Source of the DNA: Streptomyces sulphureus DSM 40104 | GTDB taxonomy: Bacteria > Actinomycetota > Actinomycetes > Streptomycetales > Streptomycetaceae | Assembly (NCBI RefSeq): GCF_000381025.1 | Contig: NZ_KB905824.1 | Coordinates: forward strand, 108,670 to 172,669 | DNA: 64,000 bases | Direction of reading: 5' to 3' | Part shown: one piece after another, positions 25,742 to 33,417 of the stretch | How positions within the stretch are numbered: the stretch's first letter is position 1 | How the letters are laid out: every line of letters begins with the position of its first letter | Notes under the pieces: model-generated | Databases searched by the model: none | The model's input: only the letters and a program-made list of their open reading frames with translations | What the model was told of the DNA's origin: nothing | Translations under genes and position numbers: made by a program

Positions 25742-26584
25742 GTGACGACATCGAGCCCTGTAGTGCGACGCCGGAGGCTGGGCCAAGAGCTCCGGCGCCT
25801 CCGCGACGCCGCCGGCTTCAAGAACGGCAACGAAGCCGCGGCCCAACTCAAGTGGTCCACCTCCAAGTTGAGCCGCATCGAGGGCGGTCGCACGGCACCC
25901 ATACCGGCGGACGTCAGCCGCATGCTCGACCTGTACGGCGTCGAGGAGGGGAGCGAGGAGCGGAAGAGGCTCACGGTCCTGACCAAGGAAGCCCGTAAGA
26001 AGGGCTGGTGGCAGCTCTACAGCGATATTCCGTACTCGACCTTCATCGGTCTGGAAGCCGAAGCGTCGCAGCTTCTCACCTATGAGGCTGTGGTCCCTGG
26101 GCAGCTTCAAACTCGCCGTTACGCCGAGGAGATCAACCGGGCCACGAACCTTGGCCTCTCCGAGGAGACCCTCGAACAGCGCGTTGATGTGCGACTTCAG
26201 CGGCAGAAGCTCCTCACGGAGGGGTCCGAGCCGCTTGAAGTGCGGGCTGTCCTCGACGAATCGGCGCTACGTCGCCTCGTCGGCGACCGCGACGTGATGC
26301 GGGAGCAGCTCAACCACCTGCTGGAAGTTGCAGAACTTCCGAATGTCCTGCTACAGGTGATTCCCTTCTCGTCTGGAGCCCATCCTGGGACACTTGAAGG
26401 GCCCTTCGTTGTCCTACGCTTTCCCGATCAGGAAGATCCTGACGTGGTCTACGTCGAGGCCAACAGTGACCAGTACCCCCATGATGTGTCACGCTATGAG
26501 CTGGTGTTCGACAACCTGAGAGCTGCTGCCGCCAGTGTCCCGGAGACGCTGGCGCTGATCCGGAACATGGTGAATGACCTATGA
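25742..26584 (+). CDS. XRE family regulator with DUF5753 domain
   Basis: A 280-aa regulator. N-terminal HTH (LGQELRRLRDAAGFKNGNEAAAQLKWSTSKLSRIE region, given in part) and a C-terminal DUF5753 domain (LEAEASQLLTYEAVVPGQLQT, then LLQVIPFSSGAHPG). Such proteins pair with DUF397 proteins; the best-known pairs behave like regulatory or toxin-antitoxin-like units in Streptomyces. GTG 25742 is chosen since upstream residues are not HTH. ATGA overlap with the DUF397 gene. Confidence 0.93.
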   Translation: MTTSSPVVRRRRLGQELRRLRDAAGFKNGNEAAAQLKWSTSKLSRIEGGRTAPIPADVSRMLDLYGVEEGSEERKRLTVLTKEARKKGWWQLYSDIPYSTFIGLEAEASQLLTYEAVVPGQLQTRRYAEEINRATNLGLSEETLEQRVDVRLQRQKLLTEGSEPLEVRAVLDESALRRLVGDRDVMREQLNHLLEVAELPNVLLQVIPFSSGAHPGTLEGPFVVLRFPDQEDPDVVYVEANSDQYPHDVSRYELVFDNLRAAAASVPETLALIRNMVNDL

Positions 26585-26805
26585 CGATCGACAAGGGCAC
26601 GGACGGGAAACTTGCCCGTGCCATCTGGCGCAAGTCCAGCTACAGCCAGGCCAATGGGAACTGCGTGGAGATCGCTACTGGTGTGCCGTCGATCATCCCG
26701 GTGCGGGACTCGAAGGACACCTCGCGTGCAGCCTTGGTCTTTTCTTCGGCTTCTTGGTCAGCGTTCCTCGCTGCCTCCAAGAGCGAGCTGATCGCGCAAT
26801 TCTGA
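26581..26805 (+). CDS. DUF397 protein, intact pair
   Basis: A 74-aa DUF397 protein: WRKSSYSQANGNCVEIA, VPVRDSK-type segment, then FSSASWSAFLAA. These are the three family hallmarks. The start overlaps the XRE stop by 4 bp (ATGA). A hairpin 17 bp after the stop ends the unit. A paralogue lies at 27078-27299. Confidence 0.93.
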   Translation: MTIDKGTDGKLARAIWRKSSYSQANGNCVEIATGVPSIIPVRDSKDTSRAALVFSSASWSAFLAASKSELIAQF

Positions 26806-26821
26806 ATCACGAAGAAAGTGC

Positions 26822-26850
26822 CCCCGCTCCAGCGCGATGCTAGAGCGGGG
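26822..26850 (+). terminator. Terminator after the XRE-DUF397 unit
   Basis: Stem CCCCGCTC (26822-26829) with GAGCGGGG (26843-26850), 13-nt loop, followed by CTCTTGT. The surrounding AGTGCCCC is shared with the terminator at 27313-27345, consistent with a duplicated unit. Confidence 0.65.
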
Positions 26851-26904
26851 CTCTTGTCATGCGGCTATTCACCAGGTGATATGGCAAGGTGGGCGTCTGC
26901 GTCA

Positions 26905-27077
26905 AGTGCCCTCTCTCGGTACTCAGTTGCGCGACGGAGAGCGTCGGTCGAACCACGTCGAGAACAGCGACCGGTATCCCGATCGTGTGCCACGCTAAGA
27001 GTCGGCGTTCGACAACCCGAGAGCTGCCGCCAGCGCCCCGAGACGCTGGCGCCGACCCGGAATGTGGTGAGTGGCCT
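26905..27077 (+). pseudogene. Remnant of a second XRE/DUF5753 gene (3' end only)
   Basis: Reads as a decayed copy of the last 170 bp of the XRE gene: ACGTCGAG, CCACGCTA and GAGAGCTGC blocks match 26450-26580 in order, ending with the same CCTATGACG junction to the DUF397 start. It contains a TAA where the intact gene has TAT and several indels, so no frame survives. It sits directly in front of the second DUF397 gene. Confidence 0.7.
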
Positions 27078-27299
27078 ATGACGATCGACAAGGGCACGGA
27101 CGTGAACCTCGCCCGCGCCACCTGGCGCAAGTCCAGCTACAGCCAGGGCAATGGCGCCTGCATCGAGGTCGCCGACGGCGTGCCATCGCTGGTCCCGGTG
27201 CGGGACTCGAAGGACACCGCTCGTGCGGCTCTGGTCTTTCCCTCGGCCGCCTGGTCGGCGTTCGTCGCCGCCGCGAGCGAGTCCGGCACGCAGCCCTGA
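27078..27299 (+). CDS. DUF397 protein, orphan copy
   Basis: A 73-aa DUF397 protein, about 75 percent identical by eye to the one at 26581-26805 (WRKSSYSQGNGACIEVADGVPS). Its own XRE partner is reduced to a remnant upstream, so it is now an orphan. The frame is intact, which suggests either recent duplication or retained function with the neighbouring regulator. Confidence 0.88.
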   Translation: MTIDKGTDVNLARATWRKSSYSQGNGACIEVADGVPSLVPVRDSKDTARAALVFPSAAWSAFVAAASESGTQP

Positions 27300-27312
27300 G
27301 CCACGAGCGAAG

Positions 27313-27345
27313 TGCCCCGCCCCGGTGCGACACCGGAGCGGGGCA
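27313..27345. terminator. Strong bidirectional terminator
   Basis: 15-bp stem with one mismatch and a 3-nt loop (27313-27327 with 27331-27345), between the DUF397 gene and the convergent serine hydrolase gene. Confidence 0.75.
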
Positions 27346-27391
27346 TTCGTCGTGCGGTCGCCGTCGTCCGGCAACACCGCGGCGGGAGCGG

Positions 27392-28603
27392 CTACTTGCA
27401 GACGGCCGTCTCCGTCAGGTCCTGAATGTGCTTGTGGGCCTTGGCCATCTCCTCGGGCTCGGCGGCCACCGCGCTCGACAGTGCCGTGGTGGCCACCGTG
27501 GCCGCGCGGCCGTCGTCCGTGACGCCGCTGAAGGTCTCGTAGCCGTGGATGGAGCCGCCGTGGCCCCACAGGTCTTCGCCGCAGGACAGGGGCGTGCGGA
27601 AGAGGCCGAGGCCGTATTCGGTGTTCGGGGTGGGGGAGCCCTCGTCGGCCGCCACCGTGGTCTTCATCTCCTTCAGCTCGGCGGCGTTCAGCACCTCGCC
27701 GCCCAGCAGCGCGGAGAAGAAGCGGTTGAGGTCCCGCGGGGTGGTGACGAGCTGCCCCGCGGCCCATGCCTGGGACGGGTCGAGGCGGGAGATGTCCTTC
27801 AACTGGCCGCCGGGAGCCGTGGAGCCGTAGCCCTTGGGGTGGGTGTCCCGGATGCCGCGCTCACCCACGTTCGGCCAGTAGGTGTCCTTGAGGCCGAGCG
27901 GGCGGATGACGCGGTTCGTGAGCACCTCGCCGAAGGGCCGCCTCGTGACCTTTTCGACGAGCAGGCCCGCCACGACGTAATTGGTGTTGCTGTACTGCCA
28001 CTTGGCGCCGGGCTCGAACGCCGCCTTCTCGCTCAGGGCGAGGTCGAGCGTCTCACGCGGGTTGTAGTACCTGTCGCGGATCTTGAACGGATCGGTGCCC
28101 AACGCCTGGGTGTACTCGGGCAGTCCACTGGTGTGCTGGAGCAGGTTCCGCACGGTGATCCGCTTCCAGTCGATGCCCTCGCCGCGGATCAGGCCCGGCA
28201 GGTACGTCTCTACCGGTTCGTCCAGCTTCACCTTGCCGTCCCCGACCAACTGGAGCACGACGGCCGCTGTGAACGACTTGGTGTTGCTGCCGGCCCGGAC
28301 CTGGCCGTTCTCCGGCACGTCCGCGCCGGTCTCCACGTCACCGGTGCCGGCCGTGTAGTCGCGGACGTCTCCGTTCCGGTCCTCGACGGCGGCCAGGACG
28401 GCGGGGAAACCGTCCTTCTGCACCAGGGCCTCCGCGCCCTTGCTCACCGCGTCGCTGTCACCGGCGCCGTCCGAGGAGCCGTAGGCCATGGAGCCGCCCA
28501 CGGCGAGGCCGCCACCCAGGACCGCCAGCGCGGCGACCACCGACAACACGCGGCCGCGCCGCTTCTTCGGCTCGTTCTCGGCGGAGGTCTGAAGAGAAGG
28601 CAC
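27392..28603 (-). CDS. Serine hydrolase, class C beta-lactamase/D-Ala-D-Ala carboxypeptidase family
   Basis: A 403-aa penicillin-binding-fold hydrolase. One N-terminal membrane segment (residues 18-40) anchors it outside the cell. Ser106-x-x-Lys109 (SNTK), the Tyr-x-Asn motif YSN, and HGG near the C-terminus (GHGGSIHG) form the active site. Likely substrates are cell-wall peptides; a beta-lactamase or esterase role cannot be excluded. GTG 28603 follows GGAAGG at good spacing. Stands alone. Confidence 0.9.
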   Translation of the reverse strand: MPSLQTSAENEPKKRRGRVLSVVAALAVLGGGLAVGGSMAYGSSDGAGDSDAVSKGAEALVQKDGFPAVLAAVEDRNGDVRDYTAGTGDVETGADVPENGQVRAGSNTKSFTAAVVLQLVGDGKVKLDEPVETYLPGLIRGEGIDWKRITVRNLLQHTSGLPEYTQALGTDPFKIRDRYYNPRETLDLALSEKAAFEPGAKWQYSNTNYVVAGLLVEKVTRRPFGEVLTNRVIRPLGLKDTYWPNVGERGIRDTHPKGYGSTAPGGQLKDISRLDPSQAWAAGQLVTTPRDLNRFFSALLGGEVLNAAELKEMKTTVAADEGSPTPNTEYGLGLFRTPLSCGEDLWGHGGSIHGYETFSGVTDDGRAATVATTALSSAVAAEPEEMAKAHKHIQDLTETAVCK

Positions 28604-29183
28604 GGTGTTTCCTTCCGGCGGGGCTGTTTTCGCGACCCGTTGAGCATGTCCTGGACCGAGCGCCCTTTCGATGGCGCCAGCCTGCGGAAACCGGGTACAG
28701 CCAGCACTACTGCGGCCGTCAGGGTTTCCGGAGCGGACCGACGCCCGCAGGCAGGTCTGCCGGAGGCGGTCGGTGGCGGCCGGGGTCTCGGTGCTCCGTC
28801 CGTCCTCGGTGTCCTGCGCTGCGGGCTCGACGGGGGCGGCATGCTTCTTCCGGGAGCCGGCCGTCGTCCGACGGTGGTGTCCGCCGGACGCCCTTGTCGA
28901 GAGGCCGCCTGGCTGTCCGGGACATAGCGTGCTCCCCATGCGCACTGCTCGGACGAACAGGTCTCGCCGACGCCCGACGGGGCCGCCCGCACCAGCGCCG
29001 CCGTGGGCATGCTCGGAAACCCGGCCGCCGGTCTTCGCGGGCGGCGTGCCGCTCATGGCCGACGGCGGGGCGAGTGGCTCGCGTCAGCAGGACGGCGCCG
29101 CGTCCTGGTAGCCGCATCGGCACCGGGCCGAGGACGCCCGCGGGCAGAAAGAACCGGACACCAGCAGCGAAGGGTGCGAGGAC
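28604..29183. other. Gene-free stretch between divergent genes
   Basis: About 580 bp with no convincing reading frame on either strand. It contains a perfect inverted repeat CAGGACG-N6-CGTCCTG at 29088-29107, about 80 bp before the SDR start, which could be an operator or a small terminator. Promoters of the serine hydrolase and the SDR must lie here. Confidence 0.45.
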
Positions 29184-30038
29184 ATGGCGGGACCGATTCT
29201 CATCACCGGTGCGGGCAGCGGATTCGGCAAGGAGGTCGCGCTGCGGCTCGCCGCGGCCGGACACGAGGTGATCGCGGGCGTGGAGATCATCGCCCAGGTC
29301 AGTACGGTCCGCGCCGAGGCCCGGGAGCGGGGCGTCGCGCTGCGCGTCGAGAAGTTGGACGTGACCGACCCGGGCGACCGCGAGCGCGCCCCGAGTTGGC
29401 ACGTGGAGGTCCTGCTGAACAACGCCGGGGTCTCCGAGGGCGGTGCCACCGCGGACATCCCCGAGGAGCGGTTGCGGCGGCAGTTCGAGGTGAACGTCTT
29501 CGGGCCGGTTCTGCTCACGCAGGGGATCGCTCGGCAGATGGCGGCCCGTCGCAGCGGCCGCATCGTCTTCATGTCCTCGGTCGCCGGCCTCACCGTCGAC
29601 CCGTTCACCGGCGCCTACGCGGGCTCCAAGCATGCGGTGGAGGCGTTCGCGGACGCGCTGGACCAAGAGCTGGCGGAGTTCGGTGTCACGGTGGCGACGA
29701 TCAACCCGGGCCCCTTCCTCACCGGGTTCAACGACACCATGTTCGAGACGTGGAAGGAATGGCGCGACAACCCGGCCGACCGCCTCTACGACTATGGCCA
29801 ACTCGCCTTCCCGCACGAGCAGTTCGACCCCGAACCGGTCTACAGGCGGACCGTCGAGGTGCTGCTGGGCGAAGACCACCGCTACCGGCACCTGCTCCCC
29901 ACCGAGATGGAACCGCAGGCCCGTGAGCAGGTAGACGCCCTGTGGGATCGGCGACTCAACGACGGACGCCGCCCCGACCTGGTGCAGAAGGCGTACGACA
30001 TCAGCCCCGGCACACCGGCCGAATCCGCCGGAAGCTGA
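29184..30038 (+). CDS. Short-chain dehydrogenase/reductase
   Basis: A 284-aa classical SDR. Cofactor motif TGAGSGFGK, NNAG (LLNNAGVSE), catalytic Ser in SSVAG and YAGSK (YxxxK). Cytosolic NAD(P)-dependent oxidoreductase; the substrate is not deducible. ATG 29184 has AGGGTGCGAGG upstream. It converges with a TetR gene across a small hairpin. Confidence 0.9.
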   Translation: MAGPILITGAGSGFGKEVALRLAAAGHEVIAGVEIIAQVSTVRAEARERGVALRVEKLDVTDPGDRERAPSWHVEVLLNNAGVSEGGATADIPEERLRRQFEVNVFGPVLLTQGIARQMAARRSGRIVFMSSVAGLTVDPFTGAYAGSKHAVEAFADALDQELAEFGVTVATINPGPFLTGFNDTMFETWKEWRDNPADRLYDYGQLAFPHEQFDPEPVYRRTVEVLLGEDHRYRHLLPTEMEPQAREQVDALWDRRLNDGRRPDLVQKAYDISPGTPAESAGS

Positions 30039-30043
30039 GACGA

Positions 30044-30066
30044 CTCGGACCCCCTGGGTCCCCGAG
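30044..30066. terminator. Candidate convergent terminator
   Basis: CTCGGACCC-CCT-GGGTCCCCGAG forms a stem with a small bulge just after the SDR stop, facing the TetR gene end at 30117. Confidence 0.5.
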
Positions 30067-30116
30067 CCGAGCCGCACGGCACGACCGGCCGGACATGTCT
30101 GGCGTGCGGCTGCGCC

Positions 30117-30749
30117 CTACCCTTTTCCGGCGAGGCTCCCCATGACGTCCTGTACCTGCTGCTGGGTCAACGCGTCGGCGGGCAGCGGCTGTTGCGCGGA
30201 CTCGGCGCGGAGCCCGTCGAGGAGGAAGGCGACCCCGCGGCGCCAGGCGTCCGGGGCGGTGTCGGCGAGGGCGCGGGCGAGGAGGGCGTGGGCGCCGAAG
30301 GTGAGGACGAGGTCGGCGCTGGTGAAGTCGGGGCGCAGGACGCCGGCCGCCCTGGCCTGCTCGACGAGCCGCTCGGCCGCGTCCATGGACTGGCCGCAGA
30401 CGCTCATGAGGCGCTCGGCGCCCGGATAGCGGCCGCTGACCACGTCGGCGACGGCCGGGTCGGTGGCCTGGAGTTCGCAGAGCTTCTCGACGTAGTAGGC
30501 GAACGCCTCCCAGGCGTCGTCCAAGGAGAGGGCTTCCCTGGCGACCTCGTCGAGGCGGTCCGCCGCCAGATCGGTCACCACCTCGTCGATGAGGGCCTCG
30601 CGGCTGCCGAAGAGGTTGTAGAGCGTGCCGTGGCTCACGCCGGCCCGCCGGGCGATCTCCTTCAGCGGGACGTCGAGGCCGCGCTCCTGGAAGAGCTCGG
30701 CGGCGGCCGCCCGCAGCTTCTCCGCGTTCCGTCGCGCATCGGCCCGCAT
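30117..30749 (-). CDS. TetR family transcriptional regulator
   Basis: A 210-aa TetR repressor. The HTH covers roughly residues 20-60 (LKEIARRAGVSHGTLYNLFGSREAL). The C-terminal ligand domain is family-typical but gives no ligand. ATG 30749 has AGGAGG 10 bp upstream. It is divergent from the SDR at 30891, with two palindromes in between, so it likely represses that gene and itself. Confidence 0.92.
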   Translation of the reverse strand: MRADARRNAEKLRAAAAELFQERGLDVPLKEIARRAGVSHGTLYNLFGSREALIDEVVTDLAADRLDEVAREALSLDDAWEAFAYYVEKLCELQATDPAVADVVSGRYPGAERLMSVCGQSMDAAERLVEQARAAGVLRPDFTSADLVLTFGAHALLARALADTAPDAWRRGVAFLLDGLRAESAQQPLPADALTQQQVQDVMGSLAGKG

Positions 30750-30808
30750 CCGCTCGTTCCTCCTGGTCGTGGCTGGGCGTCCCCATCGTCGCACGGTCGC
30801 GCCGACGG

Positions 30809-30867
30809 AAGTTGACTCCGGGGTCGACTTTGGTGCTACCGTCGTCGTAAGTTGACCCTAGGGTAAA
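30809..30867. promoter_or_regulatory. Two palindromic operators in the TetR-SDR divergent promoter
   Basis: Site 1 (30809-30830) is AAGTTGAC-TCCGGG-GTCGACTT with one mismatch. Site 2 (30852-30867) is TTGACCCTAGGGTAAA, with a perfect ACCCTAGGGT core. Both contain TTGAC and share GTTGAC at the left half, 43 bp apart. They are the obvious binding sites for the TetR protein. Confidence 0.65.
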
Positions 30868-30890
30868 GATACTGGAAGCAAGGAGCACCC

Positions 30891-31604
30891 ATGTCCCAAG
30901 TGATCGCCGTCTTCGGCGCCGGTACCGGCCTCGGTGCCTCCGTCGCCCGCCGCTTCGGCCGCGAGGGTTTCCGCGTCGCCCTGGTGGCGCGGCGCAAGGA
31001 GCGCTTGGACGCCCTCGTCGAGGAGCTCGGGGGAGACGGCGTGGAGGCGGCCGGCTTCACCGCCGACCTGTCCAGGACCGCCGAGGTGCCGGAGCTGGTC
31101 GCGCGCATCCGCGACCGCTTCGGTCGCATCGACGTGGTCGAGTACGGACCGCTCGGCGGCGAGCACTCCTTCACCCCGGCCGCCCGGGTCGACGCCGCCG
31201 TACTGGAGAAGAGCCTCCCGCTCTTCCTGCTCACGCCTGTCGAGGTTGTCCGTGCCGTGCTGCCGGAGTGGACGGAGCGGGGCGACGGCGCCTTCCTCAT
31301 GACCACAGGTGTCACGGCGATCCACCCACGGCCCGGGCTCAGCGGCCTGGGCCCTGTCGCGGCCGCGGCGCGCAACTATCTCCACTCCCTCAACGGCGAG
31401 TTGGCCGACGCCGGCATCTACGCCGGGACCCTCTCCGTGGGCGCGATGATCGCCCGCAGCGAGGCGAGCGAGACGGTCGCCGCGGAGGAGCTGGAGTCGC
31501 TCGCGGAGTTCCCGGTCGTCGACCCGGACGAACTCGCCGAGCAGTACTGGGAGATGTACACCGGGCGCGATGAGGTCGAGCGGGTCCACCCGCAGGCCGG
31601 GTAG
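30891..31604 (+). CDS. SDR-fold protein lacking the catalytic Tyr and Lys
   Basis: A 237-aa Rossmann protein with FGAGTGLGAS (cofactor site) and an Asp at DLSRT. Where a classical SDR has YSASKAALRN this protein reads LGPVAAAARN, so the catalytic Tyr and Lys are absent, and NNAG reads EYGPLG. It may bind nucleotide without classical SDR catalysis, acting as a regulator or an atypical enzyme. Good ribosome site AAGGAG. Under likely control of the divergent TetR. Confidence 0.82.
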   Translation: MSQVIAVFGAGTGLGASVARRFGREGFRVALVARRKERLDALVEELGGDGVEAAGFTADLSRTAEVPELVARIRDRFGRIDVVEYGPLGGEHSFTPAARVDAAVLEKSLPLFLLTPVEVVRAVLPEWTERGDGAFLMTTGVTAIHPRPGLSGLGPVAAAARNYLHSLNGELADAGIYAGTLSVGAMIARSEASETVAAEELESLAEFPVVDPDELAEQYWEMYTGRDEVERVHPQAG

Positions 31605-31714
31605 CGCGCTTCCCGATCGGGCGGTTGCGCTCGGCGGCTGCGTCGCCGTGCCGCGCGCCTCCGTACCGTCGGCGCGCTGGAGCCGGGGTCGGCCGTGCCT
31701 CCTCGGCTCGGCGT

Positions 31715-31930
31715 TCACCGGGCGACCATGTGCGCGACGGTGTGCCCGGGGCCGTGCTGCCAGGGGGACGGTGCGACGGCGGCCAACTCCCCGGCGGAGA
31801 GGCCCTCCAGCGCCGCCAGCCAGTCGGCGCGCAGGCCGGTCAGCCACTCGACGGCGGGGCTCCCCGTGCCGGGCCAGGCCGAACTGCCGGCGGAGCAGGG
31901 GGAGTACGGGCGCGTCGTCCGGCGGGGAGG
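31715..31930 (-). pseudogene. DinB/mycothiol-dependent-type protein pseudogene
   Basis: Two frames carry pieces of one DinB-family protein. One frame gives PVLPLLRRQFGLA, the usual N-terminal part; another gives WPGTGSPAVEWLTGL through SPWQHGPGHTVAHMVAR and then a stop, the usual C-terminal part. The middle of about 80 residues is missing and the last 20 residues after TVAHM are lost. A deletion plus frameshift explains this. Assignment rests on recalled family patterns. Confidence 0.6.
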
Positions 31931-31979
31931 CCGTCGCGCGAGCTCGCACGGCGTTCGTGCGAGGGAACCGGTCGTCGGG

Positions 31980-32372
31980 TCAGGCGCCGAAGCGGCGGCG
32001 GGAGCTTTCGATGTCGCCCAGGTACCGATGGGTCCAGGCGCAGATGCCGTCGACGGTCGCCAGCAGGGCGCGGCCCGGTTCGGTGAGGGTGTACTCGACC
32101 CGCGGCGGCACGACGGGGTGCACCGTCCGCTCGACGAGGCCGTTTCGCTCCAGCATGCGCAGGTTCTGGGTGAGCATCTTGTGGCTGACGCCCTCGACCT
32201 TCCTCCGCAACTCGCTGAAGCGCAGCGTGTGTTCACCGAGCGCCTCGATGATCAGCAGCGCCCACTTATTGGCGACGTCCGAGAAGATCTCGCGGGCGAG
32301 CGTGTCCGCGCGCCGCAGGTCCGCCTCGTCGGGCGAGCCGCTGAACTGTTTGGTCACCAAGAGGTTCCCCAC
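31980..32372 (-). CDS. HxlR family transcriptional regulator
   Basis: A 130-aa MarR-like winged-helix regulator: NKWALLIIEAL, LRFSELRRKVEGVSHKMLTQNLRMLERNGLVERT, and the wing PRVEYTLTEPG. This is the complete HxlR domain. Divergent from a RidA-family gene 103 bp away (32373-32475), so it likely controls it. A segment CACTCACTCAAAAGTGCG next to its start may be the operator. Confidence 0.92.
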   Translation of the reverse strand: MGNLLVTKQFSGSPDEADLRRADTLAREIFSDVANKWALLIIEALGEHTLRFSELRRKVEGVSHKMLTQNLRMLERNGLVERTVHPVVPPRVEYTLTEPGRALLATVDGICAWTHRYLGDIESSRRRFGA

Positions 32373-32475
32373 TCACTCAAAAGTGCGTTCTTCCACGTCA
32401 GCGACGACTCTCCTACGGTTCCCCGGTAACCACAAGAGAGCGGCCCGTACGCGGGCCCGTGCAAGGAGGCAACGC

Positions 32476-32886
32476 ATGGCCGTCACTTATCTCCAGCCCG
32501 CAGGTCTGCCGCGGATCGACCTCTACCGACAGGTGTCCGTCGCCACCGGCTCCAAGCTCATCTCCGTTGCGGGGCAGGTCTCTTGGGACGAGGAGGGCAA
32601 CACGATCGGCGGAGGCGACCTCGCCTCTCAGGTCGAGCAGTGCTACGTCAACGCCGGTACGGCCCTTGCGGCGGCCGGCGCCACGTTCGACGACGTCGTC
32701 AGGCTGCGGGTCTACGTGGCCGGGGGCTGGACTTCCGACCGGATGCCCCGCTTCGAGGAGGGCGTCGCACGCGCCGCCGCCAGGCTGGGGACCCGCCCTG
32801 TGCCGCCCGCCACGCTGATCGGCGTCGTCGCGCTGGACGTCCCCGACCATCTCGTCGAGGTCGAGGTCACCGCGGTCGTGGAGTGA
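32476..32886 (+). CDS. RidA family protein
   Basis: A 136-aa YjgF/YER057c/UK114 protein. Hallmarks: ISVAGQVSWDEEGN, GATFDDVVRLRVYVA, and PVPPATLIGVVALDVPDHLVEVE. RidA proteins hydrolyse reactive enamine/imine intermediates; several subgroups have other roles. Start ATG 32476 has AAGGAGG 7 bp upstream. Divergent from an HxlR regulator. Confidence 0.92.
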   Translation: MAVTYLQPAGLPRIDLYRQVSVATGSKLISVAGQVSWDEEGNTIGGGDLASQVEQCYVNAGTALAAAGATFDDVVRLRVYVAGGWTSDRMPRFEEGVARAAARLGTRPVPPATLIGVVALDVPDHLVEVEVTAVVE

Positions 32887-32991
32887 ACTACCCGTAGCAC
32901 AACGGAAGTTGGGCGGCGCACAAGGGAACCGCCACCCCCGAAACGGCGTTTCACTCCACAAATGGCAATTGGTGTTGAGGGGGACAGCATC

Positions 32992-33417
32992 GTGTCGTTC
33001 GAAGAGGAATGGGCCGATCTCAAGGCCGCGGCGCAGGAACGGTTGCAGACGGGGACCAGGCTGGCGGGGGTCGGCACCAGCCCGGCACCAGGGCGGATGC
33101 CCGGTGCCCAGAACCTCGGGTTGGACGCCGCCCCCGTCCGGCGCATCGCGAACCGCACCCACACCGAGAACAGTGAGAGCGGCGACAGCAACAAGCTCGC
33201 CGACGCCGAGGCGGCGGGCCGGGCGCACCCCGGCTGGGAGTGCGGTCCGGTGAGCAACGACTGCGTCGACGCCTGGCAGGGCCGCCTCCGCGGCCTCAGC
33301 AGCCTCGTCGCGGACGCTGCCGACGGACTCAACGGCGCGATGGACGAGCAGATCGGCGGGGACCGCTCGGTCGCCGACCAACTCCGCAGCGGCGCCGAGT
33401 GGTTGGAGAACGCCTGA
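32992..33417 (+). CDS. Helical T7SS-substrate-like protein (first gene of cassette)
   Basis: A 141-aa protein starting VSFEEEWADLKAAAQERLQ, a start shared by Streptomyces proteins encoded with WXG-type secreted proteins. GAGGGGG lies 10 bp before GTG 32992, which I prefer over ATG 32962. Cys residues at CGPVSNDC could form a disulfide. A second helical block (DAWQGRLRGLSSLVADAADGLNGA) follows. Its stop overlaps the next start (TGATG). I infer a secretion partner or chaperone-like role. Confidence 0.65.
   Translation: MSFEEEWADLKAAAQERLQTGTRLAGVGTSPAPGRMPGAQNLGLDAAPVRRIANRTHTENSESGDSNKLADAEAAGRAHPGWECGPVSNDCVDAWQGRLRGLSSLVADAADGLNGAMDEQIGGDRSVADQLRSGAEWLENA

Noticed and set aside
24200..27400. 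Integrative element or prophage
   Set aside because: No integrase, attachment-site repeat, transposase or phage structural gene is present; the small genes look like local duplications.
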